Shown here in pieces: positions 17,801 to 23,830 of a DNA stretch of 23,848 nt; the first letter of the stretch is position 1; each line of letters starts with the position of its first letter. The DNA is from Eubacterium sp. UBA3782 (GTDB lineage: Bacteria; Bacillota; Clostridia; Lachnospirales; Lachnospiraceae). Below the pieces are notes generated by a model, which made no database searches, was not told where the DNA came from, and saw only the letters and a list, made by a program, of their open reading frames with translations. The DNA lies in NCBI GenBank assembly GCA_002368795.1, contig DFFG01000043.1, positions 41,446-65,293 on the forward strand, read 5' to 3'. The translations under genes were made by a program, and so were the position numbers.

Positions 17801-17897
17801 CGTGCTGGATTATTACTACAAGCTGACCGATGTGAAGAAGATCATCCTCGGCCATGCAAACCAGACGCAGATCGTCAAGCTGACCCACGGCGACTAA
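14796..17897 (+). CDS. Class B penicillin-binding protein 2 (elongasome D,D-transpeptidase), very large
   Basis: This 1033-residue class B PBP cross-links peptidoglycan during elongation. The start is probably the TTG at 14796, overlapping mreD: no in-frame ATG occurs before the membrane helix, and GGAGG lies 13 nt upstream. After a transmembrane helix (17-33) comes the PBP dimerisation domain with SSRGNIYDRDGVLLAYN. The transpeptidase motifs are intact: S687-T-Y-K690 (acylation serine), S748-C-N750 and K900-T-G902. The length exceeds the usual 600-720 residues because of an insertion of about 240 residues (roughly 370-610) between the LQQACYTILEERIAGI helix and the AMIALDPCSGSVV strand, and an acidic Ser/Thr stretch at 946-969. 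Its partner is the SEDS protein encoded 35 nt downstream. Confidence 0.93.
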   Translation: MVKKIIRQIKYVFAQRGIILLVVFALMSSALLYRLFDLQIVNGSTYAENFRILTTATRSIRSSRGNIYDRDGVLLAYNELSNSVTLEDNGSYETTRQKALYLNGEIYYIIHTLRENGDTPSHDFHIYMDERGNYVFDTDNETTLARFRADVFGYRTIDELKEEEENATAEEIIDVLASEERFAIYNSEEPYTEDELYANGLPAQLTRQDVLDIVVVRYQLSLVSFQRYMPVTVATDVSEQSIAILMENKDNLTGLNIAEDYVRRYNEEYSEVMSPLIGYTGRPSAEELESLQAVNEKYNSTSIIGKSGLEQSMELYLQGTDGSEDVTIDNLGKVVAELPSTYEAPRQGNDIYLTVSAELQQACYTILEERIAGILLVNLEDVKYIDVEKLKDIDTIPVLSYDIYSQMFNNNVIDYAHFTEDDATEEEKYIQSKLEESIANVLAYLEEQLTSDSPVPYNRLTREQQAYFDYAIETFLTLNEEVLDSTNIDSFNEVYQAYEKDGSISPKEYLTYAANNNWVDVTRLPENAEAYLTSEEIYRAVIDYMKENMAKEDTFLKLVFKYMLQGDVILPKDVLIVMYDQGILNKEDGYYTQLTAPNSKIDAFEVLQAKMDSLEISPAMIALDPCSGSVVLTDPDDGSILACVTYPGFDSNRLANDMDVDYYYEINVDQSTPFYNKATQQLSAPGSTYKMVMAIAGMNEGLIEPDTIINCSGRFGTDLGFLSDSDRVHCWYTAGHGMLNVAQAIKESCNVFFCSIGFGLGLDSDGNYSQTKALEKEQAYSQDFGLDQHSGIQLPESEPHVTDDLPIPSAIGQGTHQYTTTQLARYVSTVANRGQVPILTLVERVEDSEGNPVENFTGQVLKTVKYDDYIWENVYRGMYDVMDTDTVFGTFSHDVLVYGKTGTAQESTVRSDHALTVGFTKMPVEGEPLDVIGPRRSTAAREAALSSEDDDTSSESTTTASSTTEDGSSIRNKRVKRPEEIAFACRVGNGYTSRNTNVIMSDVLDYYYKLTDVKKIILGHANQTQIVKLTHGD

Positions 17898-17932
17898 GCT
17901 TTAGATTTTAGATTACAGAAAGGAGGCAGGGT

Positions 17933-19099
17933 ATGATCCGCCTGTACAAAATCAGAGATTACAACTTCATCCTTGTTCTCCTTCTGGCTGTAATCAGCAC
18001 GATGGGGATCCTCCTTGTAGGATCTGCAGATGCCGAGCTGCAGCTGCGGCAGATCATGGGCGTCATGCTTGGCTTTGGCGTCATGGTCTTTCTGTCCCTG
18101 ATCGATTACAGCTGGATCCTGAACATGTATTACTACATCTACGCGGTAATGCTGTTTTTGCTGGCTCTGGTCCTTCTGGTCGGCGTTATGACCAACGGCG
18201 CTGCAAGATGGGTCAACATCGGCGGCTTCCAGTTCCAGCCAACCGAGCTGTGCAAGATCCTGATGATCATGTTCCTCGCTGCATGGTTTATGAAGCACGA
18301 GCGAAACATCAGCAGTTTCTCCACCATCGCGCAGGCCGTCATTCTTGCCGGCATCCCGCTGGTCATGATCCTGCGTCAGCCCGATCTGAAAAACACCATC
18401 ACCATGACGGTCATCTTCAGCCTGATGTATTTTGCCGCCGGTCTGGAGTACAAAAAGATCGGCATCATCCTGCTGATCATCATCCCGGTGGTGCTCATCC
18501 TGTTCCTTCTGATCACCCAGACAAATCTTCCCATCGTGGACGATTACCAGAAGGAGAGGATCATGACCTTTATGGAGCCGAACAATGAGGAATACTCAGA
18601 GTCGGCCATGCAGCAGGAAAACTCCATCATGGCCATCGGTTCCGGTCAGCTGACCGGAAAAGGCCTGAACAATAATTCCGTCTCCTCAGCCAATAAGGGC
18701 AACTTCATCGCAGAGATCCAGAACGACTTCATCTTTGCGGTAGCAGGAGAGGAGCTGGGCTTTGCCGGATGCTTTTTCATCATTCTGCTGCTGTTTATGA
18801 TCGTCCTGCAGTGCTTTATCACCGGCAAAAATGCCAAGGACCTGTCGGGAACACTGGTCTGCTACGGCGTCGGCTCCCTGATCGCTGTACAGAGTTTTAT
18901 CAACATCAGCGTTGCCACCGGCATGCTGCCGAACACCGGCACGACACTGCCTTTTGTCAGCTATGGTCTGACCTCCATCGTCAGCCTGTACATCGGCATG
19001 GGTATGGTGCTGAACATTGGCCTGCAGAAGAAACAGTACTATGAGATGGACCGGCTGTACATTGGTACGCCGGCAGAGGGATATAAGGAAACCTATTGA
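17933..19099 (+). CDS. rodA: SEDS family peptidoglycan glycosyltransferase (RodA/FtsW/SpoVE)
   Basis: SEDS proteins polymerise lipid II into glycan strands in complex with a class B PBP. The 388-residue protein shows about ten hydrophobic segments and family motifs: GAARWVNIGGFQFQPTELCK, RQPDLKNTITM, AIGSGQLTGKGLNNN and DFIFAVAGEELGFAG. D265 in NDFIF occupies the position of the catalytic aspartate of RodA/FtsW (from memory of the family). Two motifs vary: NDFIF replaces TDFIF, and SYGLTS replaces the common SYGGSS near the C-terminus. AAGGAGG lies 6 nt before the ATG. Placement directly after mreBCD-PBP2 favours RodA over FtsW, but sequence alone does not separate them firmly. Confidence 0.9.
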   Translation: MIRLYKIRDYNFILVLLLAVISTMGILLVGSADAELQLRQIMGVMLGFGVMVFLSLIDYSWILNMYYYIYAVMLFLLALVLLVGVMTNGAARWVNIGGFQFQPTELCKILMIMFLAAWFMKHERNISSFSTIAQAVILAGIPLVMILRQPDLKNTITMTVIFSLMYFAAGLEYKKIGIILLIIIPVVLILFLLITQTNLPIVDDYQKERIMTFMEPNNEEYSESAMQQENSIMAIGSGQLTGKGLNNNSVSSANKGNFIAEIQNDFIFAVAGEELGFAGCFFIILLLFMIVLQCFITGKNAKDLSGTLVCYGVGSLIAVQSFINISVATGMLPNTGTTLPFVSYGLTSIVSLYIGMGMVLNIGLQKKQYYEMDRLYIGTPAEGYKETY

Positions 19100-20136
19100 T
19101 GAAGGCAAAACATTCCCGGAAAACAAGAAGCAGACAGCTGTCCCTTATGTGGGGAACGGTGATCGCAGTCGTTGTGATCGTGGCGGTGGGCTTCATCGGC
19201 CTTCGGCTCTATCTGATGATGAGCCGCAAGCTGGATGTCACCCATGCCTATGCCATCGAGGAGATGCACCAGGTCGCTCATGTCTCGAATTTTACGCTTC
19301 AGCGGACGGACGGCATCGCGGAGACCCTTGTCTCCACGGCAGATAATGTCGGCCAGGACATCATTCATCTGGAGCAGGAGGAAGATGAGAGAGGGCTGCT
19401 TTTCAATATGAACACCCGAGAAGCCATCTATGCCCGCGGGATCTATGACCGGATCTATCCGGCATCCGTCACCAAGCTGATGACCGCCCTCCTTTGTGTT
19501 AAATACGGAAACCTGGGCCAGGAGGTCACGATGACCGAGGCGGATTTTGATCTGGGCGACGATGCGCAGGAGAGCGATCTGGAGCCCGGAGACCGGCTGA
19601 CGATGCAGCAGCTGCTGGAATTCCTGATGGCCTACTCGGCCAACGACGCAGCTCTGGCTATCGCCAGGACGGTCAGCGGAAATGTCGAAGATTTCGTGGC
19701 GCTGATGAATGAAGAGGCAGCGAAGCTTGGAATGACGGGCACGCATTTCATGAATCCCCACGGACTGCATGACGATAATCATTACACCACTGTATATGAC
19801 ATCTATCTGATGCTGAATGAGGCCAGCAAATATCCGTCCTTCGTGCAGAGTGCAGCCCTGGACAACATCACCGAGATCGTTACCGACAAAAACGGCGAGT
19901 CCAAAACACTGTACGAATACAGCACAGACAAATACATGACCAACAACTATTCGCTGCCGGCCGGCGTGACCATCATGGTCAGTAAAACCGGTACCACCGA
20001 TGAGGCAGGCTCGTGTCTGGCCCTTGTGGTGCAGAACGGCTACGGCGAATCCTTTGCAGCCATCGTCATGGGCGCATGGGACAAGGACACTCTATACGGA
20101 GATATGACGAAATTTCTGCAGATGGTCAATGATTAA
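19099..20136 (+). CDS. D-alanyl-D-alanine carboxypeptidase (S11 / DacF type), N-terminally anchored
   Basis: This low-molecular-weight PBP removes terminal D-Ala from stem peptides and so limits cross-linking. I place the start at the ATG at 19099, whose first base is the last base of the rodA stop; the TTG one codon earlier is less likely. AAGGAAA lies 7-8 nt upstream. The 345-residue protein has a basic N-terminus, a hydrophobic helix at 14-35 with no clear cleavage site, then the peptidase domain with S123-V-T-K126, S180-A-N182 and K296-T-G298. It ends right after the catalytic domain, so the beta-rich PBP5 C-terminal domain and amphipathic anchor seem absent. The N-terminal helix may therefore serve as the membrane anchor. 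It is probably the last gene of the elongasome operon. Confidence 0.92.
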   Translation: MKAKHSRKTRSRQLSLMWGTVIAVVVIVAVGFIGLRLYLMMSRKLDVTHAYAIEEMHQVAHVSNFTLQRTDGIAETLVSTADNVGQDIIHLEQEEDERGLLFNMNTREAIYARGIYDRIYPASVTKLMTALLCVKYGNLGQEVTMTEADFDLGDDAQESDLEPGDRLTMQQLLEFLMAYSANDAALAIARTVSGNVEDFVALMNEEAAKLGMTGTHFMNPHGLHDDNHYTTVYDIYLMLNEASKYPSFVQSAALDNITEIVTDKNGESKTLYEYSTDKYMTNNYSLPAGVTIMVSKTGTTDEAGSCLALVVQNGYGESFAAIVMGAWDKDTLYGDMTKFLQMVND

Positions 20137-20158
20137 TGTACAGGTTGACGAAAGATTT

Positions 20159-20191
20159 CCAATTCCGGATTGGCACTTGCCAATTTGTTGG
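20159..20191 (+). promoter_or_regulatory. Inverted-repeat cluster, candidate operator
   Basis: ATTGGCA (20169-20175) and TGCCAAT (20178-20184) form a perfect inverted repeat with a 2-nt centre. A further CCAAT (20159-20163) pairs with the same ATTGG across TCCGG, and GTTGG follows at 20187-20191. The central palindrome covers the -35 hexamer of the promoter at 20177-20205, where a dimeric repressor would block polymerase. A terminator for the upstream operon is the alternative, but no T-run follows. The regulator is unknown. Confidence 0.5.
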
Positions 20192-20205
20192 TAATCCACT
20201 ATAAT
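20177..20205 (+). promoter_or_regulatory. Strong sigma-A promoter for the P-loop protein gene
   Basis: TTGCCA (20177-20182, 5 of 6 matches to TTGACA) is followed after 17 nt by a perfect TATAAT (20200-20205). Transcription would begin near 20212 and give a leader of about 55 nt containing a weak GTTTTT/AAAAAC hairpin (20224-20239). This is the best promoter match in the window and suggests high or tightly controlled expression. Confidence 0.85.
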
Positions 20206-20266
20206 TTAGGAAAGAACCTTACGGTTTTTAGTAAAAAACACAAGTTGCACTTAGGAGGATTTGGCT

Positions 20267-20692
20267 ATGGTTCAATTGATCGTAGGAAATAAAGGCAAGG
20301 GAAAAACAAAATGCATTCTGGACAAGGCAAATACAGCAATTAAGGAAGCGAATGGCTGCATCGTATATCTTGACAAGAGCTCCAAGCATATGTATGAGCT
20401 GAACAACAAGATTCGTCTGATCGATGTATCTGTATTTCCGCTGACTGACAGCGACGAGTTCGTCGGCTTCATCTGCGGCATCATTTCCCAGAACCGTGAT
20501 ATCGAGGAGATCTACCTCGACAGTTTCCTGAAATTGGCCAAACTCGAGGACAACCATGAAGGATTTGACGACACGATCAATCAGCTCGTCAACATCGGCA
20601 AGCAGTTCAATGTGAAGTTCATCATCAGTGTATCTCTGGATGAGGCTGAGCTGTCCGATGCCATGAAGGCTCTGGTTGCTGTTTCCCTGTAA
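20267..20692 (+). CDS. Small P-loop NTPase-like protein of unknown function (often labelled 'PilT-like')
   Basis: The product has 141 residues and begins at the ATG at 20267, 8 nt after a full AGGAGG. A Walker A motif, G7-NKGKGKT14, follows immediately after the first strand (VQLIV). A later strand ending in aspartate (IEEIYLDSFLKL) could be Walker B, and a C-terminal strand, VKFIISVSLDEAEL, looks RecA-like. I recognise this as a conserved Lachnospiraceae-type protein that databases tend to call twitching motility protein PilT. It is far too short for PilT and lacks its Asp and His boxes, so I do not accept that name. It has no signal peptide or membrane segment. It forms a single-gene unit with its own strong promoter and terminator, between the elongation operon and the sepF operon. 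Confidence 0.85.
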   Translation: MVQLIVGNKGKGKTKCILDKANTAIKEANGCIVYLDKSSKHMYELNNKIRLIDVSVFPLTDSDEFVGFICGIISQNRDIEEIYLDSFLKLAKLEDNHEGFDDTINQLVNIGKQFNVKFIISVSLDEAELSDAMKALVAVSL

Positions 20693-20727
20693 GCACTTTC
20701 ATTTCCCTTATTATACATAGTGAATCG

Positions 20728-20757
20728 GAGCATCCCGGATTCGGGATGCTCTTTCTT
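20728..20757 (+). terminator. Intrinsic terminator of the P-loop protein gene
   Basis: GAGCATCCCG (20728-20737) and CGGGATGCTC (20742-20751) make a perfect 10-bp stem with a GATT tetraloop, followed by TTTCTT. It lies 36 nt after the stop codon. The region from here to 20868 has small imperfect inverted repeats (for example CGGAT/ATCCG, 20833-20849), but I could not assign a confident promoter for the next gene. Confidence 0.9.
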
Positions 20758-20868
20758 GCACGATAAAAAACCAGCGACTGCGTGCCGGTAACTATTTCTG
20801 TATCTATTCTGGCACCTGCAGCTGTCGGCTGACGGATCAATTATATCCGCCGCATACCGGAGAATGTT

Positions 20869-22197
20869 TTGAGAAGAAGATTATTCGGAAGAGCAAATAT
20901 CGGCACGGTCATCTTTGGCATGCTGTTTCTCTACTTGCTCATCACCATCCTCATATATCTTACAAATGACAAGGTCTCGACCTACATGGTCACCAGCGGT
21001 ACGCTCTCGACCAATGAGAACTACAATGCCCTGGTGCTGCGTACAGAGGAGGTCGTCACCGCCAACGTCGATGGTTACGCCACCTACTATGTACAGGACG
21101 GGACGAAATCGTCTAAAAATGATGTCATCATGAGCATCGGCAGCACAAAGAATTCGCCCTCCACGGCAAACATGACGGAGGCGGATATCGAGTCTGTGCG
21201 AAAAAGGGCGGTCGAATTCTCCCGCACCTATGATCCCAACGAGTTCCATTCGATCTATGATTTCAAATACTCCATGCATTCCTCGATCATGAACGGGACG
21301 GGAAAAACTGCGGTAAATGGCACTTCGGTAAAAGCCGTGCGGGATGGTGTGATCTCCTTTACCACGGACGGCTACGAGACGCTGACTCTCGCTGATGTTA
21401 CAGCGGATACCTTCCGTTCGCAGACCACCCAGACCGAGCAGCTTTATACTGACGACATGGTCACGATGGGAGATAAGATCTACCGCGTCATCAGTGATGA
21501 TGTCTGGTCCATCGTCATGCCCATCGCGGACCGTCAGTATGCAGCCCTCTCGGCCAGAAGCGCCGTCCGTGTACGGTTTGACAAAGACGGCCACTCGGAG
21601 ACCGGAGATATCAATCTCTTTGACCGGGATGGCGTCCATTATGTGCAGATCATCTTTTACAGCGGCATGGTCCGGTATTCCAACGAACGTTTCCTGAATG
21701 TGGAGCTGGTCACAAACAACCAGACGGGACTGAAGATCCCCATCACCTCCATCGTCACCAAAGAGTTCTACACGATCCCGACATCCTACCTGTCCTATGG
21801 AGGAGAAAACGGCGAAGCCGGCTTCCTGCTGAAGACAGAGGATGCCAACGGCAATGCAACCACCAGCTTTGTCTCGACAGAGCTGTATGAACGCACCGTC
21901 GGAAGCGACGGGATAGAGATCTACTATGTAGACAAAAGCGATTTTTCCAGAGGCGATGTCCTCGTACAACCGGATTCCAATTCCACCTACACCATCGGTG
22001 CGGTGGGTACCCTGGAAGGCGTATTCTGTACAAACAGAGGCTACGCCATGTTCCGCCGGATCAACATCATAGACCAGAACGAAGAATACTGCATCGTGCA
22101 GACCGGCACGACCTACGGCATATCCCTCTACGACTACATCGTCCGGGACGGCAGCAAGGTCAAAGAATCCGACGTACTGGCAAGGAAGAATGCTTAA
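20869..22197 (+). CDS. HlyD-like membrane protein upstream of yggS-sepF
   Basis: The product has 442 residues, probably starting at the TTG at 20869: GGAG lies 6 nt upstream, no in-frame ATG or GTG is available, and an in-frame stop lies at 20830. A basic RRRLFGR N-terminus precedes one transmembrane helix (about 11-31), placing the rest outside the membrane. Residues around 45-85 (NALVLRTEEVVTANVDGY) resemble the lipoyl/barrel-sandwich part of HlyD-type adaptors, and a second such segment (VKAVRDGVISFTTDGYE) follows. The C-terminal half is beta-rich with repeated barrel-like strands. No ABC transporter or outer-membrane partner is nearby, so an export role is doubtful. Position before yggS and sepF suggests a division or envelope role. 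Function is unknown. Confidence 0.75.
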   Translation: MRRRLFGRANIGTVIFGMLFLYLLITILIYLTNDKVSTYMVTSGTLSTNENYNALVLRTEEVVTANVDGYATYYVQDGTKSSKNDVIMSIGSTKNSPSTANMTEADIESVRKRAVEFSRTYDPNEFHSIYDFKYSMHSSIMNGTGKTAVNGTSVKAVRDGVISFTTDGYETLTLADVTADTFRSQTTQTEQLYTDDMVTMGDKIYRVISDDVWSIVMPIADRQYAALSARSAVRVRFDKDGHSETGDINLFDRDGVHYVQIIFYSGMVRYSNERFLNVELVTNNQTGLKIPITSIVTKEFYTIPTSYLSYGGENGEAGFLLKTEDANGNATTSFVSTELYERTVGSDGIEIYYVDKSDFSRGDVLVQPDSNSTYTIGAVGTLEGVFCTNRGYAMFRRINIIDQNEEYCIVQTGTTYGISLYDYIVRDGSKVKESDVLARKNA

Positions 22198-22199
22198 AA

Positions 22200-22350
22200 A
22201 AGTGCTAATAAGGAACGCGCGCGTTTCTCGCGCACAAGATTGCACCGCGCACGGTAATAGGAGTCGCGCGCGCACCGCGAGGCACAAGTGCCAATAAGGA
22301 ACGCGCGCGTTTCTCGCGCACGAGATTGCACCGCGCGCGATATGGAGGAT
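22200..22350 (+). repeat. CG-alternating direct repeat, period 86 bp, between the HlyD-like gene and yggS
   Basis: A 51-bp block at 22200-22250 recurs at 22286-22336 with two differences (T22206 to C22292; A22236 to G22322). Both copies hold the string AACGCGCGCGTTTCTCGCGC. After each block the sequence goes on to a purine-rich box (ATAGGAG at 22257-22263, ATGGAGG at 22342-22348); in the second copy this is the yggS ribosome binding site. The 35-bp centre holds GTCGCGCGCGCACCGCG and a GGCAC-AA-GTGCC hairpin that reaches 22292. Base composition is unlike anything else in the window. Read in any frame it yields only Arg/Ala/Cys-rich strings, so I treat it as non-coding. Confidence 0.9.
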
Positions 22351-22352
22351 TT

Positions 22353-23069
22353 ATGAGCAACGAGTTTACGGATGGTCTGAAAGTAAATCTTGAAAATACG
22401 ATGGAACGGATCCAGGCAGCCTGTGAAAGAGTGGGCAGAGATCCGAAGGAGGTCACGCTGATCGCTGTCAGCAAGACGAAACCGGCTGAAATGATCGAGG
22501 CATGCCTGGAACTTGGCCAGATCGATTTTGGCGAGAATTATCCACAGGAGCTGAAGGAAAAGATTGCGATTCTGCCGGATACGGTGCGCTGGCATATGAT
22601 CGGCCATCTGCAGAGAAACAAGGTAAAATATATTGCCGAGAAAGCGGCAATGATCCATTCCGTTGATTCCCTGGACCTGGCTAAAACGATCCAGAAGGAA
22701 GCAATCAAGCATGACCGCGTCATCGATGTTCTGATCGAAGTCAATGTGGCGGAAGAGGAGAGCAAATCCGGTGTCCGCACGGACGAAGTCCTGCCACTTG
22801 TACGCGAAATCGCAGCGCTGGATCATGTCCATATCTGCGGCCTGATGACCATCGCGCCCTTTGTGGATGACCCTGAGGAGAACCGCCCGGTTTTTCGGAC
22901 GCTGCGGCAATTAAGTGTTGACATTGCAAAGGAAAACATTGATAATATCTCTATGAGTGCCCTGAGCATGGGCATGACAAATGACTATGAAGTTGCCATC
23001 GAAGAGGGAGCTACGATGGTCCGCATCGGTACGGGGATATTCGGTGCGAGAGATTACAGCAATAAATAA
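22353..23069 (+). CDS. yggS: YggS family PLP homeostasis protein
   Basis: This 238-residue single-domain PLP-binding protein (YggS/PROSC/YlmE) buffers pyridoxal phosphate. The PLP lysine is K41 in IAVSKTKP. Other family motifs are FGENYPQEL, WHMIGHLQRNK, VDSLDLAKTIQ, LIEVNVAEEESKSG and, at the end, SMGMTNDYEVAI with MVRIGTGIFGARDY. I start it at the ATG at 22353, 4 nt after ATGGAGG; a longer frame upstream would translate the CG-rich repeat and is rejected. sepF follows after 20 nt. The yggS(ylmE)-sepF(ylmF) pairing is conserved across Firmicutes within or next to the division cluster. Confidence 0.96.
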   Translation: MSNEFTDGLKVNLENTMERIQAACERVGRDPKEVTLIAVSKTKPAEMIEACLELGQIDFGENYPQELKEKIAILPDTVRWHMIGHLQRNKVKYIAEKAAMIHSVDSLDLAKTIQKEAIKHDRVIDVLIEVNVAEEESKSGVRTDEVLPLVREIAALDHVHICGLMTIAPFVDDPEENRPVFRTLRQLSVDIAKENIDNISMSALSMGMTNDYEVAIEEGATMVRIGTGIFGARDYSNK

Positions 23070-23089
23070 CACTAGGGAGAAAAGGGATT

Positions 23090-23767
23090 ATGGGACTGTT
23101 TGACAAGTTTCTGGACGCAGTTCGTCTGAACGATGACTACGATGAGGATGATGACGATTTCTTCGATGAAGACGACGATTTAGACGAAGAAGAGGCTCCG
23201 AAAAAGCCTGCCGCGGGCAGATTCTTTAGCAAATTTGGCTCCAAAGCCAAAGCAGAGCCAGAAATGGATGATGACTTCGACGATGAGCCGGCACCGGCTC
23301 CGCGGAAGGCAGATCCGAAGCCTGCAGCCGCCGCACCTGCTTCCAGCAGCAAATACAATGCAAAGCCCGCAACCGGCATGAAGACCACACCGACGAGAAC
23401 CACATCTTCCCGTCCGTCTTCATCTTCACAGAAAGTTACTCCGATGCGTCATGGAAAGGGCACAATGGTGTCCAGCAGCTCCGGCATGGAGGTCTGTGTG
23501 ATCAAACCGACACGGGTAGAAGATTATCGCGAGATCGCTGACACGCTGCTTTCCGGCTGCACTGTCGTGCTGAATCTTGAGGGTATCGATGTAGAACTGG
23601 CACAGAGGATCATTGACTTTGCCTCTGGTTCTTGCTATGCCATCAATGGTGGTCTGCAGAAGGTTTCCAGTTATATCTTCATCATGACACCTGCTGATGT
23701 GGAGATCTCCGGCGATATTCAGGATCTGCTGAGCGGCGCAATGCCCAGCATGCGTACCGCATTCTGA
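23090..23767 (+). CDS. sepF: Cell division protein SepF
   Basis: SepF anchors FtsZ to the membrane and bundles its filaments. The 225-residue protein opens with the membrane-targeting amphipathic segment MGLFDKFLDAVRL. A strongly acidic stretch follows (about 15-36, mostly Asp/Glu), then a Pro/Ala/Ser/Thr-rich, partly basic linker up to about 130. The conserved SepF dimerisation/FtsZ-binding domain spans about 133-218 (VCVIKPTRVEDYREIADTL, VVLNLEGID, INGGLQKVSSYIFIMTPADVEI). At 225 residues it is longer than the roughly 150-residue Bacillus protein because of the linker. It sits last in the operon; the other division-cluster genes (ylmG, ylmH, divIVA) are not in the window and a terminator follows at once. 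Confidence 0.96.
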   Translation: MGLFDKFLDAVRLNDDYDEDDDDFFDEDDDLDEEEAPKKPAAGRFFSKFGSKAKAEPEMDDDFDDEPAPAPRKADPKPAAAAPASSSKYNAKPATGMKTTPTRTTSSRPSSSSQKVTPMRHGKGTMVSSSSGMEVCVIKPTRVEDYREIADTLLSGCTVVLNLEGIDVELAQRIIDFASGSCYAINGGLQKVSSYIFIMTPADVEISGDIQDLLSGAMPSMRTAF

Positions 23768-23793
23768 CGGAAAGATTAATAGGATAAGACGAG

Positions 23794-23830
23794 AGCATCA
23801 GACGGGAACCCCTCTGGTGCTTTCTTTTTC
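23794..23830 (+). terminator. Intrinsic terminator after sepF
   Basis: AGCATCAGA (23794-23802) pairs with TCTGGTGCT (23813-23821) with one G-T wobble. An inner GGG-AA-CCC extends the stem past a C-C mismatch, and TTTCTTTTTC follows. It begins 26 nt after the sepF stop and probably ends the HlyD-like/yggS/sepF transcript. Confidence 0.85.

Noticed and set aside
20267..20692. Annotation as the twitching motility ATPase PilT
   Set aside because: Only 141 residues, Walker A at the extreme N-terminus, no Asp or His boxes and no type IV pilus genes in the window.
20881..22287. An antisense open frame of 468 codons opposite the HlyD-like gene and part of the CG-rich repeat
   Set aside because: No ribosome binding site or recognisable fold; the start lies in the repeat and the sequence looks like codon-bias shadow.
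22200..22350. A CRISPR or attachment-site reading of the direct repeats
   Set aside because: Only two copies, no integrase or cas gene nearby, and the second copy merges with a ribosome binding site.
22194..22910. Minus-strand frames giving Arg/Ala/Cys-rich peptides from the CG repeat, running on from antisense of yggS
   Set aside because: The peptides merely reflect alternating CG codons; the repeat is open in several frames at once, which points to non-coding DNA.
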